Assembly (NCBI RefSeq): GCF_033095965.1
Contig: NZ_AP026801.1
Span: forward strand, 781,001 to 845,000
Reading direction: 5' to 3'
Length of the DNA stretch: 64,000 nt
From: Xylocopilactobacillus apis
GTDB lineage: Bacteria > Bacillota > Bacilli > Lactobacillales > Lactobacillaceae
Positions 12,257-20,233 of the stretch are shown here, in pieces (positions within the stretch are counted from its first letter, which is position 1; every line of letters starts with the position of its first letter). Made by a program: the position numbers and the translations under genes. Below the pieces are notes generated by a model that worked only from the letters and a program-made list of their open reading frames with translations, searched no databases and was not told where the DNA came from.

Positions 12257-12297
12257 TATAAACATTCAAAATTGTGTATATTAGGAGGGAAATTAAC

Positions 12298-13332
12298 ATG
12301 CAGGAAAAAGCAAAACCAAGTGATTTCGATTGGGAGAATCTAGGTTTCTCATATCACGATCTACCGTATCGTTATCGGGTTACGTATGAAAATGGTGAAT
12401 GGGGCGAAGGAGGGTTGACAGAAGACTCTAATTTAGTAATGTCTGAAGCAACTCCATCTCTACATTATGGGCAACAAATTTTTGAAGGAATGAAAGCATA
12501 TCGCCGTAAAGATGGAGGAATTAATCTTTTTCGTCCAGATGAAAATTCAAAAAGAATGAACAGATCTGCAAGTCGATTGTTAATGCCTGCATTCCCAACT
12601 GATCGATTTATTGAGGCAGTTAAAAAAGTTGTTCTAGCAAATGAAGAGTTTGTACCTCCGTATGGCAGTGGTGCGACTCTTTATATCAGACCTTTGATGA
12701 TTGCTGTTGATTCTGTTGTTGGTGTTCAGCCGGGAAAGAAATATATTTTAAACATATATGTGACACCTGTTGGGCCATATTTTAAAGGAGGCCTTATTCC
12801 GACTGCATTCGTTACTTCCTTATACGATCGGGCAGCTCATGGTGGAACAGGACAATCTAAAGTAGGCGGTAATTATGCTGCTAGCTTGTATCCAGGCCAA
12901 AAAGCACATAGCGATGGATATTCAGATGTTGTTTATCTTGATCCAACAGAGCATGAATATATTGAAGAATTGGGCTCAGCCAATTTCTTTGGTATTACCA
13001 AGATGGGTCAATTATTGACACCTAAATCGCCTTCAATTTTACCATCAATTACAAAACTATCAGTTTTGACTTTAGCAGAAAAAATGGGATTAAAACCTGC
13101 GCAAGTTCAGATCTCAATTAATGATATCGATGAATTTTCTGAAGCAGGAGCGATGGGTACAGCAGCAGTTATTTCACCAGTTGGCTCGATTACTCATAAT
13201 GGTGAAAAGCATGTATTTTATTCAGAAACTGAGCCAGGACCGGTAACTTTAAAACTTTATAATCAATTAACAGGAATTCAGTTCGGAGATGTTGAAGGGC
13301 CTGATGGTTGGGTCGTAGATCTTGGTAAATAA
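12298..13332 (+). CDS. ilvE: Branched-chain amino acid aminotransferase
   Basis: This PLP enzyme interconverts leucine, isoleucine and valine with their 2-oxo acids using glutamate/2-oxoglutarate. In lactobacilli it is used mainly for degradation and flavour formation or for making branched amino acids from oxo acids. The class IV fold is evident: LHYGQQIFEGMKAYR near the N-terminus, the PLP lysine K188 in SKVGGNYAAS, and the late EEL and GTAAVISPVGSI motifs. ATG 12298 is chosen because AGGAGGG lies 7 bases upstream; an upstream in-frame GTG has no ribosome site. The protein is 344 aa. It appears monocistronic. Confidence 0.95.
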   Translation: MQEKAKPSDFDWENLGFSYHDLPYRYRVTYENGEWGEGGLTEDSNLVMSEATPSLHYGQQIFEGMKAYRRKDGGINLFRPDENSKRMNRSASRLLMPAFPTDRFIEAVKKVVLANEEFVPPYGSGATLYIRPLMIAVDSVVGVQPGKKYILNIYVTPVGPYFKGGLIPTAFVTSLYDRAAHGGTGQSKVGGNYAASLYPGQKAHSDGYSDVVYLDPTEHEYIEELGSANFFGITKMGQLLTPKSPSILPSITKLSVLTLAEKMGLKPAQVQISINDIDEFSEAGAMGTAAVISPVGSITHNGEKHVFYSETEPGPVTLKLYNQLTGIQFGDVEGPDGWVVDLGK

Positions 13333-13489
13333 AAAAGATGCTGTGACATAACTGCCTCTCAAAACTAAAATAACGCTGATGAAATCGAAATCGTTCTTGA
13401 TCTCGTTTTTCATCAGCGTTTTTGTTTAAACTCAGACTATAATTGCACGTCTGATCGATTTTTGTGACTTATGTCTCAACCTCTTTTTT
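13331..13489. repeat. Folded 159-bp palindromic intergenic element
   Basis: An outer imperfect inverted repeat (13331-13352, AAAAAAGATGCTGTGACATAA, against 13464-13489, whose complement reads AAAAAAGAGGTTGAGACATAA) encloses two further hairpins. The first has 13-bp arms (13372-13384 with 13408-13420). The second has 6-bp arms TCAGAC and GTCTGA (13432-13437 with 13449-13454). The whole could fold as a three-way junction in RNA from either strand. It lies between two convergent genes. It may be a double terminator or a small repeated element; no copy occurs elsewhere in this window. Confidence 0.65.
13372..13427. terminator. Bidirectional terminator hairpin between ilvE and usp
   Basis: AACGCTGATGAAA pairs with TTTCATCAGCGTT and is followed by TTTTGTTT on the plus strand. 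On the minus strand the stem is followed by A/T-rich sequence with few T runs. It probably ends ilvE and helps end the convergent usp transcript. Confidence 0.75.
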
Positions 13490-13510
13490 ATCTACTGTGA
13501 GATTTTAAAT

Positions 13511-13939
13511 TTAACTTTTTACAATTAAACAGTCGCATTTTGCATTATTAATGACATATTCAGTAACTGATCCAATAAATATCTTTTCAATTTCACTCAT
13601 TCCGGTAGCGCCCATTACAATTAAGTCATGTTTTTTAGAAAAAATATCTTTCGAAATGATGACTTTGGGATTTCCTAACTCAACAAATCTTTGAACGGAT
13701 TTTACACCTTTTTTCTTAGCTTTATCAGTCAACTCACTAATTTCATTAATGACCCCATCACGAATTTGTTGGATGTAATCAGTATCAAAACTTGAAATAC
13801 CTTTAAGCATATGATTGTCAATAACTGAAATTATATCTAAATTTGCACCAGTTTTGAGTGCAAGATGACAAGCTTTGGCGTAAGCAAAAAAAGATCCGTC
13901 TGAGCCGTCAAAAGCAATTAATATATTTCTGTAAGTCAT
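13511..13939 (-). CDS. Universal stress protein, UspA family
   Basis: This small cytoplasmic nucleotide-binding protein belongs to a family linked to stress survival; the exact role here cannot be read. The start is YRNILIAFDGSDGS, with the early Asp that contacts the nucleotide. The C-terminal ATP loop reads LIVMGATGMSEIEKIFIGSVTEYV, which has the G-2x-G-9x-G(S/T) form of the ATP-binding subclass. The protein is 142 aa. Its ATG follows immediately on the stop of the small membrane protein gene upstream (14194-13940), so the two are co-translated. No promoter is seen between them. Confidence 0.9.
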   Translation of the reverse strand: MTYRNILIAFDGSDGSFFAYAKACHLALKTGANLDIISVIDNHMLKGISSFDTDYIQQIRDGVINEISELTDKAKKKGVKSVQRFVELGNPKVIISKDIFSKKHDLIVMGATGMSEIEKIFIGSVTEYVINNAKCDCLIVKS

Positions 13940-14194
13940 CTATTTACCTTTCATCGATTTGATAAGAAGCCGATTGATCATGAAAGCTATTATTGCACCT
14001 AGAAATAATGATAAAAATTCTAACCAAGAATTCTTAGTCACTATTGCAAAAATGGTGATCACAACAACAATGCCGATAATTATATCGTAACATAATACTT
14101 TAAGATTAGTTAATTTTAAAAAACTTCTTTTTACAGTAATAAAAACACCACACAAACTGATTAAAATCGCATAGATGGCAAATAAAAAATACAT
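13940..14194 (-). CDS. Small three-helix membrane protein, unidentified
   Basis: I do not recognise this 84-aa protein with certainty. It has three hydrophobic helices (about residues 2-20, 35-52 and 56-74) and basic loops. A ribosome site GTGAGGA lies before the ATG. The size, the three-helix layout and an acidic residue in helix 2 (CYDIIIG) resemble MrpF-type antiporter subunits, but no other Mrp gene is present, so that is only a resemblance. It is directly upstream of and coupled to the usp gene, and downstream of the structured RNA and its terminator. Confidence 0.6.
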   Translation of the reverse strand: MYFLFAIYAILISLCGVFITVKRSFLKLTNLKVLCYDIIIGIVVVITIFAIVTKNSWLEFLSLFLGAIIAFMINRLLIKSMKGK

Positions 14195-14208
14195 ATATTT
14201 TCCTCACT

Positions 14209-14237
14209 AAAAAAATAAACTGGATTTATCCAGTTTA
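14209..14237 (-). terminator. Terminator of the structured small RNA
   Basis: On the minus strand TAAACTGGAT pairs perfectly with ATCCAGTTTA across a two-base loop and is followed by seven T bases. It ends the RNA 15 bases before the next gene's start. Confidence 0.85.
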
Positions 14238-14419
14238 TTAAATCTCTTGGTGTCGTTCACTAAGCACTTTTGGTTGATCCCACGATATAGTTAGGTGGGA
14301 ACTATATCCAAATGCCCCATTACCTTTGTGCCAGGTCTATGTTGACAAGTGTGTTTTGTTCCCAATATCAATGTTTGTCGGTCAACACAATTTGGACTTA
14401 GTTCGACCACTAGAGAACA
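14209..14419 (-). ncRNA. ssrS: Structured small RNA, probable 6S RNA
   Basis: The 270-bp gap between rpsD and the next minus-strand gene holds its own promoter, a long self-complementary body and a strong terminator. On the minus strand, 5' UCUCU (14412-14416) pairs with 3' AGAGA (14243-14247), and ACUAAG (14397-14402) pairs with CUUAGU (14259-14264). This closes a rod of about 175 nt with an internal bubble and an inner hairpin GAUAUAGUU/AACUAUAUC. The length, closed-rod shape and location beside rpsD and usp fit 6S RNA of lactobacilli, which sequesters RNA polymerase. The call rests on shape and context, not a sequence match. The motifs of SRP RNA, RNase P and tmRNA are absent. Confidence 0.55.
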
Positions 14420-14424
14420 CTTCA

Positions 14425-14453
14425 AATATATCACAAAGATTTATTACCAACAA
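14425..14453 (-). promoter_or_regulatory. Promoter of the structured small RNA
   Basis: On the minus strand TTGTTG and TATATT are separated by exactly 17 bases. Transcription would start near 14418, right at the closing stem of the RNA. It lies just after the rpsD stop codon. Confidence 0.55.
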
Positions 14454-14464
14454 TATTATTGATA

Positions 14465-15079
14465 CTAAAGTCTCTTATTGTAGTATTCAACGATTAGCTG
14501 TTCATCAATATCTGGATCTAGTTCATCACGAACAGGTACACGAACGTAAGTACCTTCCAACTTGTTATCATCAAATGTAACATAATTAGGACGACTTATA
14601 GTACTGTCAAGCGCAGTCTTAACAATGTCAAGATTCTTTGATTTTTCTCTTAAGCTGATAACTTGTCCAGGTTCTACAATATAAGAAGGAATATCAACTC
14701 TTTTGCCATCAACCGTAATATGACCATGATTAACCAATTGGCGAGCTTGACGACGAGTCAAAGCAAATCCAAATCGATAAACTAGACTATCAAGTCTTGA
14801 TTCAAGTAAGTTAAGCAAATTTTCGCCGTGAGTATATTCACTGTTAATTTTACCGGCTTTAATAAAAGAATTTCTGAATTGACGTTCGTTTAAACCATAG
14901 AGTAAGCGAGCCTTTTGTTTTTCTTTTAATTGAGTAGAATATTCAGATGGTTTAGAGCGATTGTTTCGTCCATGATCACCAGGAGCGTATGGTCTTCTTT
15001 GTAACTCTTTACCAGTTCCTAATAATGAATATCCTAATCTTCTAGATTGTTTCCAAATTGGTTTAATATTTCTAGACAT
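14465..15079 (-). CDS. rpsD: 30S ribosomal protein S4
   Basis: S4 is a primary 16S rRNA binding protein that nucleates 30S assembly and, in Firmicutes, represses its own mRNA. The N-terminus [19 protein letters not shown] and the S4 RNA-binding domain ([20 protein letters not shown], then [19 protein letters not shown]) are clear. The length of 204 aa is usual for the Gram-positive form without zinc cysteines. It is monocistronic, with a promoter and a long folded leader upstream, and ezrA is divergent. That agrees with stand-alone rpsD in Bacillus relatives. Confidence 0.98.
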   Translation of the reverse strand: MSRNIKPIWKQSRRLGYSLLGTGKELQRRPYAPGDHGRNNRSKPSEYSTQLKEKQKARLLYGLNERQFRNSFIKAGKINSEYTHGENLLNLLESRLDSLVYRFGFALTRRQARQLVNHGHITVDGKRVDIPSYIVEPGQVISLREKSKNLDIVKTALDSTISRPNYVTFDDNKLEGTYVRVPVRDELDPDIDEQLIVEYYNKRL

Positions 15080-15233
15080 TTTTATCCTCCAAATTTTTGT
15101 CTTGGAGTAAAATAACTATCATCCTTATCTCGTACAATTTAACCTAATTTTCGCTTTAGCAGCAAAGTTACTCATTCCTTAAAATGTGTAAATTGTTGAC
15201 GTCCGATTAGATGATTGCTGCTATTCTACACAA
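15080..15233 (-). promoter_or_regulatory. Ribosomal protein S4 autoregulatory leader of rpsD
   Basis: The roughly 155-nt 5' untranslated region of rpsD folds strongly. UAGCAGCAA (15215-15223) pairs with UUGCUGCUA (15158-15166). Across this, CUAAU pairs with AUUAG (15206-15210 with 15144-15148) and ACAAUUUA with UAAAUUGU (15189-15196 with 15134-15141), giving a nested and possibly pseudoknotted core. Near the gene, CUCCAA (15102-15107) pairs with UUGGAG (15087-15092), which contains the ribosome binding site. This is the layout expected of an S4-binding translational control leader; that S4 binds it is inferred from the family. Confidence 0.75.
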
Positions 15234-15239
15234 TTTTTA

Positions 15240-15268
15240 ATTTTACTTTATTTAGCTTTTATAGTCAA
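15240..15268 (-). promoter_or_regulatory. Promoter of rpsD
   Basis: On the minus strand TTGACT and TAAAAT are spaced by 17 bases, the best -35/-10 pair in the window. It fires just upstream of the folded leader. Confidence 0.75.
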
Positions 15269-15302
15269 TTTCTCTTAATTATAATTTTTATTGATTGGAA
15301 TT

Positions 15303-15311
15303 TGGTATAAT
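15303..15311 (+). promoter_or_regulatory. Extended -10 promoter of ezrA
   Basis: TGGTATAAT is a perfect extended -10. It lies 32 bases before the ezrA ATG, and a GTGAGG ribosome site lies between them. Confidence 0.7.
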
Positions 15312-15343
15312 TTAACATATTATAGTGAGGCTTTTGTGAAATT

Positions 15344-17062
15344 ATGTTGTGGATATCAGTATTTATAGTTTTTATAGTTATTATACTCGGATGGTTTGGT
15401 ATTGTTTTTTATCAGCGTCGAGTTAGTTTAAGAATTGATTCTTTAGATCAAGAGAAAAAAAAGTTACTTGACCCTAGTATTGATGAAGAATTTGTTAAGT
15501 TAAAACAGTCAAGTCCTAGTGGAGAGAGTCTGGTTGATCTTAATCATTGGCAGCAAGTATATGAAAGAGTTAAAAATCGTCAACTTGTTGATTTAGAAAC
15601 TTTTTTCTTTAAAGCTGAAGATGCAAATAATAAATTTCAGTTTGTTCAGGGACGTCAAAGAGTGGCTGAGCTAGAAAAAAAGCTCAAAGATTCTAAAAAA
15701 GATATTGCCGAAATCAAACAAGCTTTATTTAAAATACAGGACGTTCAAGATCTTGATAAGAAGTTAATTGATGGAATTAATAACGAATTAACTGACGTGA
15801 AGAGAAGTATTTTATCTAAAGGGTATGCTTATGGACCTGCCCAGGATATTTTGGAAAATCGGCTTTCAAAAATTGATGAAGCATACGACAGTGCCCAGCA
15901 AGTTTATCTTGGCGGTGATTATTCAAAAGCTAAAGCACTTTTTGAAACAATCACTCACGAATTAGCTGATTTAAAAAATGATATGAAAGAGATTTCAATC
16001 CTTTTTGAGCAGGTAAATAAAACTTTTCCTGGACAGCTTAAAGAGATTAGAGCCACTTACGAAAAAATGAAAGCAAGTGGTTATAAATTTATTGACGATG
16101 ATTTTGACAATAAAATTTTAACTCTGCAAAATTTAGTTGATCAGACAAAGGAATTGTTAACGCAGGCAGCTATTGATGATATTAGAGCAAATTGCGAACA
16201 CATTTCTAAAGAGATAGATAAATTATATACGATTCTTGAAAGAGAGTATAAGTCTCATCGTAAAGTAAAAAATACTAAAGATGATCTTTACCAATTCATT
16301 ATTCATGCAGGACGTCAAAATAGAACGCTAAGCGAAAATATTTATCAAGCATCAAATACTTTTGTATTAAAAAATAATGAAGAAAAGCAAGCAGCTGATT
16401 TTGAACTTCAAATTGAAAATATTAGGTTGGATTACAATCGTGACATGCAGAAGGTAACAGATAAAGAAGCTGTTTTAAGTGTAATTAATCGTGATTTTGA
16501 ATTATGGCGCAAACAGCTGACAGAAATTGAGCAGAGACAAATAGAGATTGTTGATGAAGTTTCTAAAAAATATGATAAATTAGAAGAATTTAAAAAAGAT
16601 CTGTTAGACTATGATTCTGCTTTTAAAGTTATTGCTCGATATGTAGAAAAAGAGAATTTGCCTGGTGTTTTAGAAGATTACCGCGAATTTTATCTAGTTG
16701 TAAGTAAAGAATTAAAGAAAATGAAGAGTTTGATCACTTCTTCTAAAATTGATATTGATGAAATAGAAAACGTATCTTCGTTACTCAAAGAAGATTTAAT
16801 AACCTTAAGCGATCAAACTAATGAAATGGTTAAAAATTCTCGGTTAACAGAAATTTTGATTCAAAACGCTATTCAATATCAGGAAACAAATCCTTCAGTT
16901 ACTCAATCTATTAACAAAGCTAAAGAAATTTATGCAAATCAGTTTGATTATGGACAGGCCGTAAATGTTTTAGCTAAAGAGCTCGAATTAATTAAACCTG
17001 GATCTTTTCAGGAAATAGCAGCCAATTACAATGAAAGCGATGAAATAAAAATTCAATTATAA
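15344..17062 (+). CDS. ezrA: Septation ring formation regulator EzrA
   Basis: This membrane-anchored, spectrin-like protein limits FtsZ ring assembly at improper sites and links division to wall synthesis. One N-terminal membrane helix (residues 1-24, LWISVFIVFIVIILGWFGIV) is followed by about 540 residues of almost continuous charged coiled coil. The 572-aa length is the family norm. The position divergent from rpsD and upstream of a desulfurase-thiI pair is the standard lactobacillar order. It has its own extended -10 promoter. Confidence 0.93.
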   Translation: MLWISVFIVFIVIILGWFGIVFYQRRVSLRIDSLDQEKKKLLDPSIDEEFVKLKQSSPSGESLVDLNHWQQVYERVKNRQLVDLETFFFKAEDANNKFQFVQGRQRVAELEKKLKDSKKDIAEIKQALFKIQDVQDLDKKLIDGINNELTDVKRSILSKGYAYGPAQDILENRLSKIDEAYDSAQQVYLGGDYSKAKALFETITHELADLKNDMKEISILFEQVNKTFPGQLKEIRATYEKMKASGYKFIDDDFDNKILTLQNLVDQTKELLTQAAIDDIRANCEHISKEIDKLYTILEREYKSHRKVKNTKDDLYQFIIHAGRQNRTLSENIYQASNTFVLKNNEEKQAADFELQIENIRLDYNRDMQKVTDKEAVLSVINRDFELWRKQLTEIEQRQIEIVDEVSKKYDKLEEFKKDLLDYDSAFKVIARYVEKENLPGVLEDYREFYLVVSKELKKMKSLITSSKIDIDEIENVSSLLKEDLITLSDQTNEMVKNSRLTEILIQNAIQYQETNPSVTQSINKAKEIYANQFDYGQAVNVLAKELELIKPGSFQEIAANYNESDEIKIQL

Positions 17063-17085
17063 CGAATGGAGCATCTGAAAAATTA

Positions 17086-18231
17086 ATGATATATTTTGAT
17101 AATAGTGCAACAACACCAATTGCTCCAGAAGTACTAGAAACATATGTTACAGTATCGAAAAAGTTTTTCGGGAACCCTTCTAGTTTAAATAAATTAGGTC
17201 TAGAAGCTGCAGAAGTACTTAAAGTTTCGCGTCAACAATTAAAAGATCTGCTCAATCTTAAAACTAAGGAAATTATTTTTACGAGCGGCGGATCTGAAGG
17301 TGATAATTTAGTAATTAAAGGAGTCGCCTTGGCTCGTAAAATAAGCGGCAATCATATTATTGTAAGTTCAATTGAACATGCAGCGGTTCTTGAAGCAGTT
17401 AAACAGTTAGAAAAATACGGATTTGAAATTACATACCTAAAGCCTAATAAATTAGGCCAAATTGACCCTAAGAAATTAGCTGAAGCGATTAGACCAAACA
17501 CCACATTAATTTCAATTATGGCCGTTAATAACGAGACTGGAGCTATTCAGCCTATTAGTGAGATAGCTGAGATTTTGCAAGATCATCCTCAGATTGTTTT
17601 TCATGTTGATGCTGTTCAAGCGGTTGGCAAAAATCTAGAAAAATTATATTCAAATCCTCGGATTGATTTTGCAACATTTTCTGGACATAAATTTCAAGGA
17701 CCGCGAGGAGTAGGTTTTATTATTTATAATCCTGATCGACATTTAGAGCCGTTAATTAACGGAGGAGGTCAGGAGAAAAATTTAAGAAGCGGAACTGAAA
17801 ATACTCCAGCTATCGCTGCAATGGTGAAAGCTTTCAGGATATCCTTAGAAGGCAGCATAGAAAATCATAAAAAGTATCAGAAAATGAAAAATATTTTACT
17901 TGATTTTTTAAAGGATGATCCAGATTTTTGTCTTGTTTCTAAAGATTCATCAATCTATACACCTTCGATAATTTCCTTTGCAGTTCTTGGAATTAAAGGA
18001 GAAACTGCCGTTCACTATTTAGAAAAGAAAAATATTTATATTTCGACAACGAGTGCTTGTTCATCGCAAAATAATAAACCTTCACATGTTTTAGCTTCAA
18101 TGAATTTGCCGGATGAAGTTTTGAAAGGGGCGTTAAGGGTTAGTTTAGGATCTCAAAATATGTTAAGTGAAATGCAAAGTTTTATAAATGCTTTGAAACA
18201 AATGAAAGAGGATATTAAGGTGATTAATTAA
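17086..18231 (+). CDS. iscS: Cysteine desulfurase (group I, ThiI partner)
   Basis: This PLP enzyme makes persulfide sulfur from cysteine; here it most likely feeds ThiI for 4-thiouridine in tRNA rather than the SUF scaffold. It starts MIYFDNSATTPIAPEVLE, with the PLP lysine at K202 (SGHKFQGPRGVG) and the persulfide cysteine at C325 in TSACSSQ, the flexible-loop group I arrangement. The length of 381 aa is normal. It overlaps thiI by one base (taATG), a strong sign of partnership. It is also called nifZ or nifS2 in relatives, so the symbol is a family-level choice. Confidence 0.9.
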   Translation: MIYFDNSATTPIAPEVLETYVTVSKKFFGNPSSLNKLGLEAAEVLKVSRQQLKDLLNLKTKEIIFTSGGSEGDNLVIKGVALARKISGNHIIVSSIEHAAVLEAVKQLEKYGFEITYLKPNKLGQIDPKKLAEAIRPNTTLISIMAVNNETGAIQPISEIAEILQDHPQIVFHVDAVQAVGKNLEKLYSNPRIDFATFSGHKFQGPRGVGFIIYNPDRHLEPLINGGGQEKNLRSGTENTPAIAAMVKAFRISLEGSIENHKKYQKMKNILLDFLKDDPDFCLVSKDSSIYTPSIISFAVLGIKGETAVHYLEKKNIYISTTSACSSQNNKPSHVLASMNLPDEVLKGALRVSLGSQNMLSEMQSFINALKQMKEDIKVIN

Positions 18232-19451
18232 TGCAATATAATGAATTGATGATCCGTTATGGTGAATTATCAACGAAAGGAAAAAATAGAGGACAATTTA
18301 TTGAAAATCTCCGACGAGATATTAAAAGTAAATTAACTGATTTTTCAGTTGAAATTAAAACTACCCGTGACCACCTACATGTAATTCTTAATGATGAAGA
18401 TCCAGATCCGATTATAAAAATTCTTAAAACCATTTTTGGAATTCAAAGTATTTGTAAAGTAGTACGGGTTGAATTAGATATTGAAAGAATTAAAGAAGCC
18501 TCTGTTTTTGTGATAAATAATTTCAGTCATGAAGCAAAAACTTTTAAAGTTCGAACGAAGAGATCCAATAAAGATTTTTCTTACGGAACATTTGAGATTA
18601 ATAATTTAATTGGCGACTTGATTTTAGAAACACATCCTTATTTAACAGTGAATGTTCATGACCCTGATATTGAGTTGACAATTGAAATTAGAGGTGATGC
18701 AGCATACTTGTATAGTGAGGTAATTGCAGGAGCCCATGGGATGCCGGCCGGAACTGCGGGATTAGTTCACGTGATGCTTTCAGGTGGGATTGATTCTCCA
18801 GTAGCAGCTTATTTAGCCTTAAAAAGAGGAATGCGGGTTGAAATGATTCACTTCTTTTCTCCACCGTATACCTCGGAGCAGGCACTAGCAAAAAGTAAAG
18901 AATTAACAAAAAAGTTAATTCCCTTTACTGGAGCAAATGGGATTCAGTTTATCGCAGTACCTTTTGCTGCAATTCAGGAAGAAATTAGGAAGAAAGTTCC
19001 TGAAGGCTATTTAATGACAATTCAGCGTCGTATGATGCTAAGATTAGCTGATTTGGTTAGAAGACAAAGAAATGGATTAGCAATTGTTAACGGAGAGTCT
19101 GTTGGACAGGTGGCCTCGCAAACCTTAGAGAGTATGATGGCAATTAATGATGTGACAACAACTCCGATATTACGTCCTTTAGTGTCTTTTGATAAAAATG
19201 AAATTATTTCTATTGCCAAAAAAATTGATACTTTTGATTTATCAATTATGCCATTTGAGGATTGCTGTACGATTTTTGCTCCTCCTCAGCCAAAAACTAG
19301 ACCGCATTTAGATCAAGCAAGAAATTATGAAAAATTATTAGATGTTGAGCAGTTGATTGATGATGCTTTAAATAATATTCAAATTACTAATATTAAAATA
19401 GATCAAAACTATCTAAATAATGAAAAAGAAGAAATATTAAATCTTTTATAA
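18231..19451 (+). CDS. thiI: tRNA 4-thiouridine synthase ThiI
   Basis: This enzyme adenylates U8 of tRNA and replaces the oxygen with sulfur; it can also serve thiazole synthesis. It has an N-terminal ferredoxin-like region and a THUMP domain (about residues 60-165). A PP-loop ATP pyrophosphatase domain follows, with SGGIDSPVA at residue 184. The 406-aa form ends soon after the PP-loop domain, with no C-terminal rhodanese domain, as usual in Gram-positives, so it depends on the partner desulfurase encoded just upstream. Confidence 0.95.
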   Translation: MQYNELMIRYGELSTKGKNRGQFIENLRRDIKSKLTDFSVEIKTTRDHLHVILNDEDPDPIIKILKTIFGIQSICKVVRVELDIERIKEASVFVINNFSHEAKTFKVRTKRSNKDFSYGTFEINNLIGDLILETHPYLTVNVHDPDIELTIEIRGDAAYLYSEVIAGAHGMPAGTAGLVHVMLSGGIDSPVAAYLALKRGMRVEMIHFFSPPYTSEQALAKSKELTKKLIPFTGANGIQFIAVPFAAIQEEIRKKVPEGYLMTIQRRMMLRLADLVRRQRNGLAIVNGESVGQVASQTLESMMAINDVTTTPILRPLVSFDKNEIISIAKKIDTFDLSIMPFEDCCTIFAPPQPKTRPHLDQARNYEKLLDVEQLIDDALNNIQITNIKIDQNYLNNEKEEILNLL

Positions 19452-19522
19452 TAGTTTTTAATAATTTTATTGATTTAAATTATAGGTAATTTGGTAAATG
19501 GATTAGATTTTTTGTTTTAATT

Positions 19523-19576
19523 ATTTGCTTTGCGTAATTTTTTTATATAGGAATAAAAAAGGAGCGTAAAGCAAAT
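19523..19576 (+). promoter_or_regulatory. Hairpin covering the radC start codon
   Basis: ATTTGCTTTGCG (19523-19534) pairs over all 12 positions (one G-U) with CGTAAAGCAAAT (19565-19576). The second arm contains the first two bases of the radC ATG. The ribosome site GGAG (19561-19564) sits at the edge of the 30-base loop. If transcribed, this would restrict initiation. It could only form if transcription starts before 19523, and the promoter is not clear. Confidence 0.5.
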
Positions 19577-20222
19577 GGATTCATTAAGAACTTTTGAAAT
19601 TTATGATCAAATTAAAAATTTTGGAATTTCAACAATTACAACAGAAGATCTACTTTCAATAATTATTCGTTCTGATTCGAGAGAAGATGATGAAGTAAGT
19701 GATGACTTTGATTTGAGAGATTTAGCATTTTTAAATTTCAAGGAATTAAAAGATAAGACCGGTATTTGTGATAATACAATCTATAAATTATTATGTTCAG
19801 TAGAATTAGGCAATCGTGTTTTTAAAAGCTGCCGTTTGAGGTATGGACAATTAACAACTAGTAAGGAAGCCGGAGAGATATCTCTTAGTTTTTTCAATAA
19901 TATTTATCAGGAATGTTTGGTTGGCTTTTTTCTAGATGTTAATAGAAAACTGATCAAGAGTGAAATAATCTTTAAAGGAACCCTTGATGCTAGTATTGCA
20001 TGTCCAAGAGAAATTTTAGAATTTGCCTTAAAATATCATGCGCATAGTTTTATTTTGGCTCATAATCATCCAAGTGGGGAATGTAGTATATCTCCTGAAG
20101 ATATTCGTTTTACTAAAAAAATGAATAGAGCTGCCCGAATTGTAGGAATTGAATTTACGGATCATCTAATTATAGGGACTGAACGCTATTTGTCCTTGCA
20201 AGAAGAAAATTTATTTAGTTAG
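19575..20222 (+). CDS. radC: RadC / JAB-domain protein
   Basis: This is a JAMM/MPN-fold protein of the family named RadC. The DNA-repair role once proposed is not well supported, and the biochemical activity is unknown. The metal-binding signature is intact: H163-x-H165 in AHNHPSG, followed by the Asp of SPEDIRF. The protein is 215 aa. The usual N-terminal helix-hairpin-helix region is present but weakly conserved. It leads the radC-mreB-mreC-mreD block, a common order in lactobacilli. A hairpin spans its start codon. Confidence 0.9.
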   Translation: MDSLRTFEIYDQIKNFGISTITTEDLLSIIIRSDSREDDEVSDDFDLRDLAFLNFKELKDKTGICDNTIYKLLCSVELGNRVFKSCRLRYGQLTTSKEAGEISLSFFNNIYQECLVGFFLDVNRKLIKSEIIFKGTLDASIACPREILEFALKYHAHSFILAHNHPSGECSISPEDIRFTKKMNRAARIVGIEFTDHLIIGTERYLSLQEENLFS

Positions 20223-20233
20223 GGTTGAAAAAA

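Noticed and set aside
12147..12297. T-box or amino-acid riboswitch before the branched-chain aminotransferase
   Set aside because: The gap is only 150 bases, is largely taken up by the sufB terminator, and has no T-box sequence or specifier-like structure.
14209..14419. SRP RNA, RNase P RNA or tmRNA as identity of the structured RNA
   Set aside because: The SRP GGAA tetraloop region, the RNase P core and a tRNA-like CCA end are not visible.
14326..14580. Plus-strand 84-codon open frame across the 3' end of rpsD and the small RNA
   Set aside because: It is antisense to rpsD and to the structured RNA, has no ribosome site and no family-like composition; it is a shadow.
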